NCBI GenBank assembly: GCA_018970625.1
Contig: JAGWVZ010000226.1
Span: 1-6,184 of the forward strand
From: Myxococcales bacterium
GTDB lineage: Bacteria; Myxococcota; Bradymonadia; REDH01
Direction of reading: 5' to 3'
DNA: 6,184 nucleotides
The translations under genes and the position numbers were made by a program. Below the pieces are notes generated by a model. It saw only the letters and a list, made by a program, of their open reading frames with translations, made no database searches and was not told the DNA's origin. Position 1 is the first letter of the stretch. Every line of letters begins with the position of its first letter. Positions 6,099 to 6,184 of the stretch are shown piece by piece.

Positions 6099-6127
6099 AC
6101 CATGCGCTTGTGGCGAGCCAAGGTCAA
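6099..6127 (-). promoter_or_regulatory. Candidate promoter of the phospholipase/pilin-like operon
   Basis: Read on the - strand, TTGACC (6122-6127, five of six -35 matches) is followed after 17 bp by CATGGT (6099-6104, three of six -10 matches). Transcription would start near 6092, leaving a leader of about 24 bases before the ATG at 6068. A 5-bp inverted repeat, GGTGC/GCACC with a 6-base loop (6086-6101), overlaps the -10 box and start point and could be an operator or leader hairpin. The rest of the upstream sequence to the window end (6128-6184) shows no gene I can support. Confidence 0.35.
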
Positions 6128-6184
6128 CGGTAGTGGGTGGGTGTCACGCGATGATCACAGACCCGCACTTAAGCCCGGATTTCT

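Noticed and set aside
1..6184. CRISPR array, tRNA, rRNA, insertion sequence or defence system
   Set aside because: No regularly spaced repeats, cloverleaf, transposase, terminal inverted repeats or defence-type genes were seen. The HD protein has no nuclease or polymerase partner beside it.

Overview
The window looks like chromosomal DNA of a high-GC Myxococcota (deltaproteobacterial) organism. The reasons are a protein ending in a MYXO-CTERM-like tail, exported proteins with long Asp/Ser/Thr/Gly-rich linkers, an ASH-type Ig-like (choice-of-anchor D) lipoprotein, and a lipoprotein whose C-terminus resembles the globular end of myxobacterial pilin-like proteins. I cannot place it below phylum level from the sequence.

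Layout. Bases 1-81 (+) are the last 26 codons of a gene cut by the window edge, possibly an alpha/beta hydrolase. It converges on a (-) gene at 181-1674, and a perfect 8-bp hairpin (115-134) lies between them. The 181-1674 gene encodes a 497-residue lipoprotein with two Ig-like domains and a C-terminal beta-domain of a type common in myxobacterial surface proteins. A 192-bp divergent spacer (1675-1866) holds three copies of TACCCT and separates it from a (+) HD-domain phosphohydrolase of the YpgQ/YedJ type (1867-2541). That gene converges, over 66 bp, on a two-gene (-) unit occupying the rest of the window. The first gene of the unit (4596-6068) encodes a secreted zinc-dependent phospholipase C-like protein with a MYXO-CTERM-like tail. 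The second (2608-4584), only 11 bp downstream, encodes a large exported protein with a pilin-like C-terminal domain. A candidate promoter for the unit lies at 6099-6127.

How the genes relate. Three of the four complete genes encode exported, probably surface-attached proteins, each with a different anchoring style: an N-terminal lipid, a second and weaker lipid signal, and a C-terminal sorting tail. The only probable operon is the phospholipase-like gene plus the pilin-like lipoprotein gene, so these two may act together at the cell surface; that is inference from spacing alone. The HD phosphohydrolase is cytosolic and appears unrelated to its neighbours.

I found no mobile element, CRISPR array, tRNA or rRNA, and no clear defence or biosynthetic system. 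The most unusual items are the pilin-like domain carried by a lipoprotein and its tight linkage to a MYXO-CTERM phospholipase-like protein.
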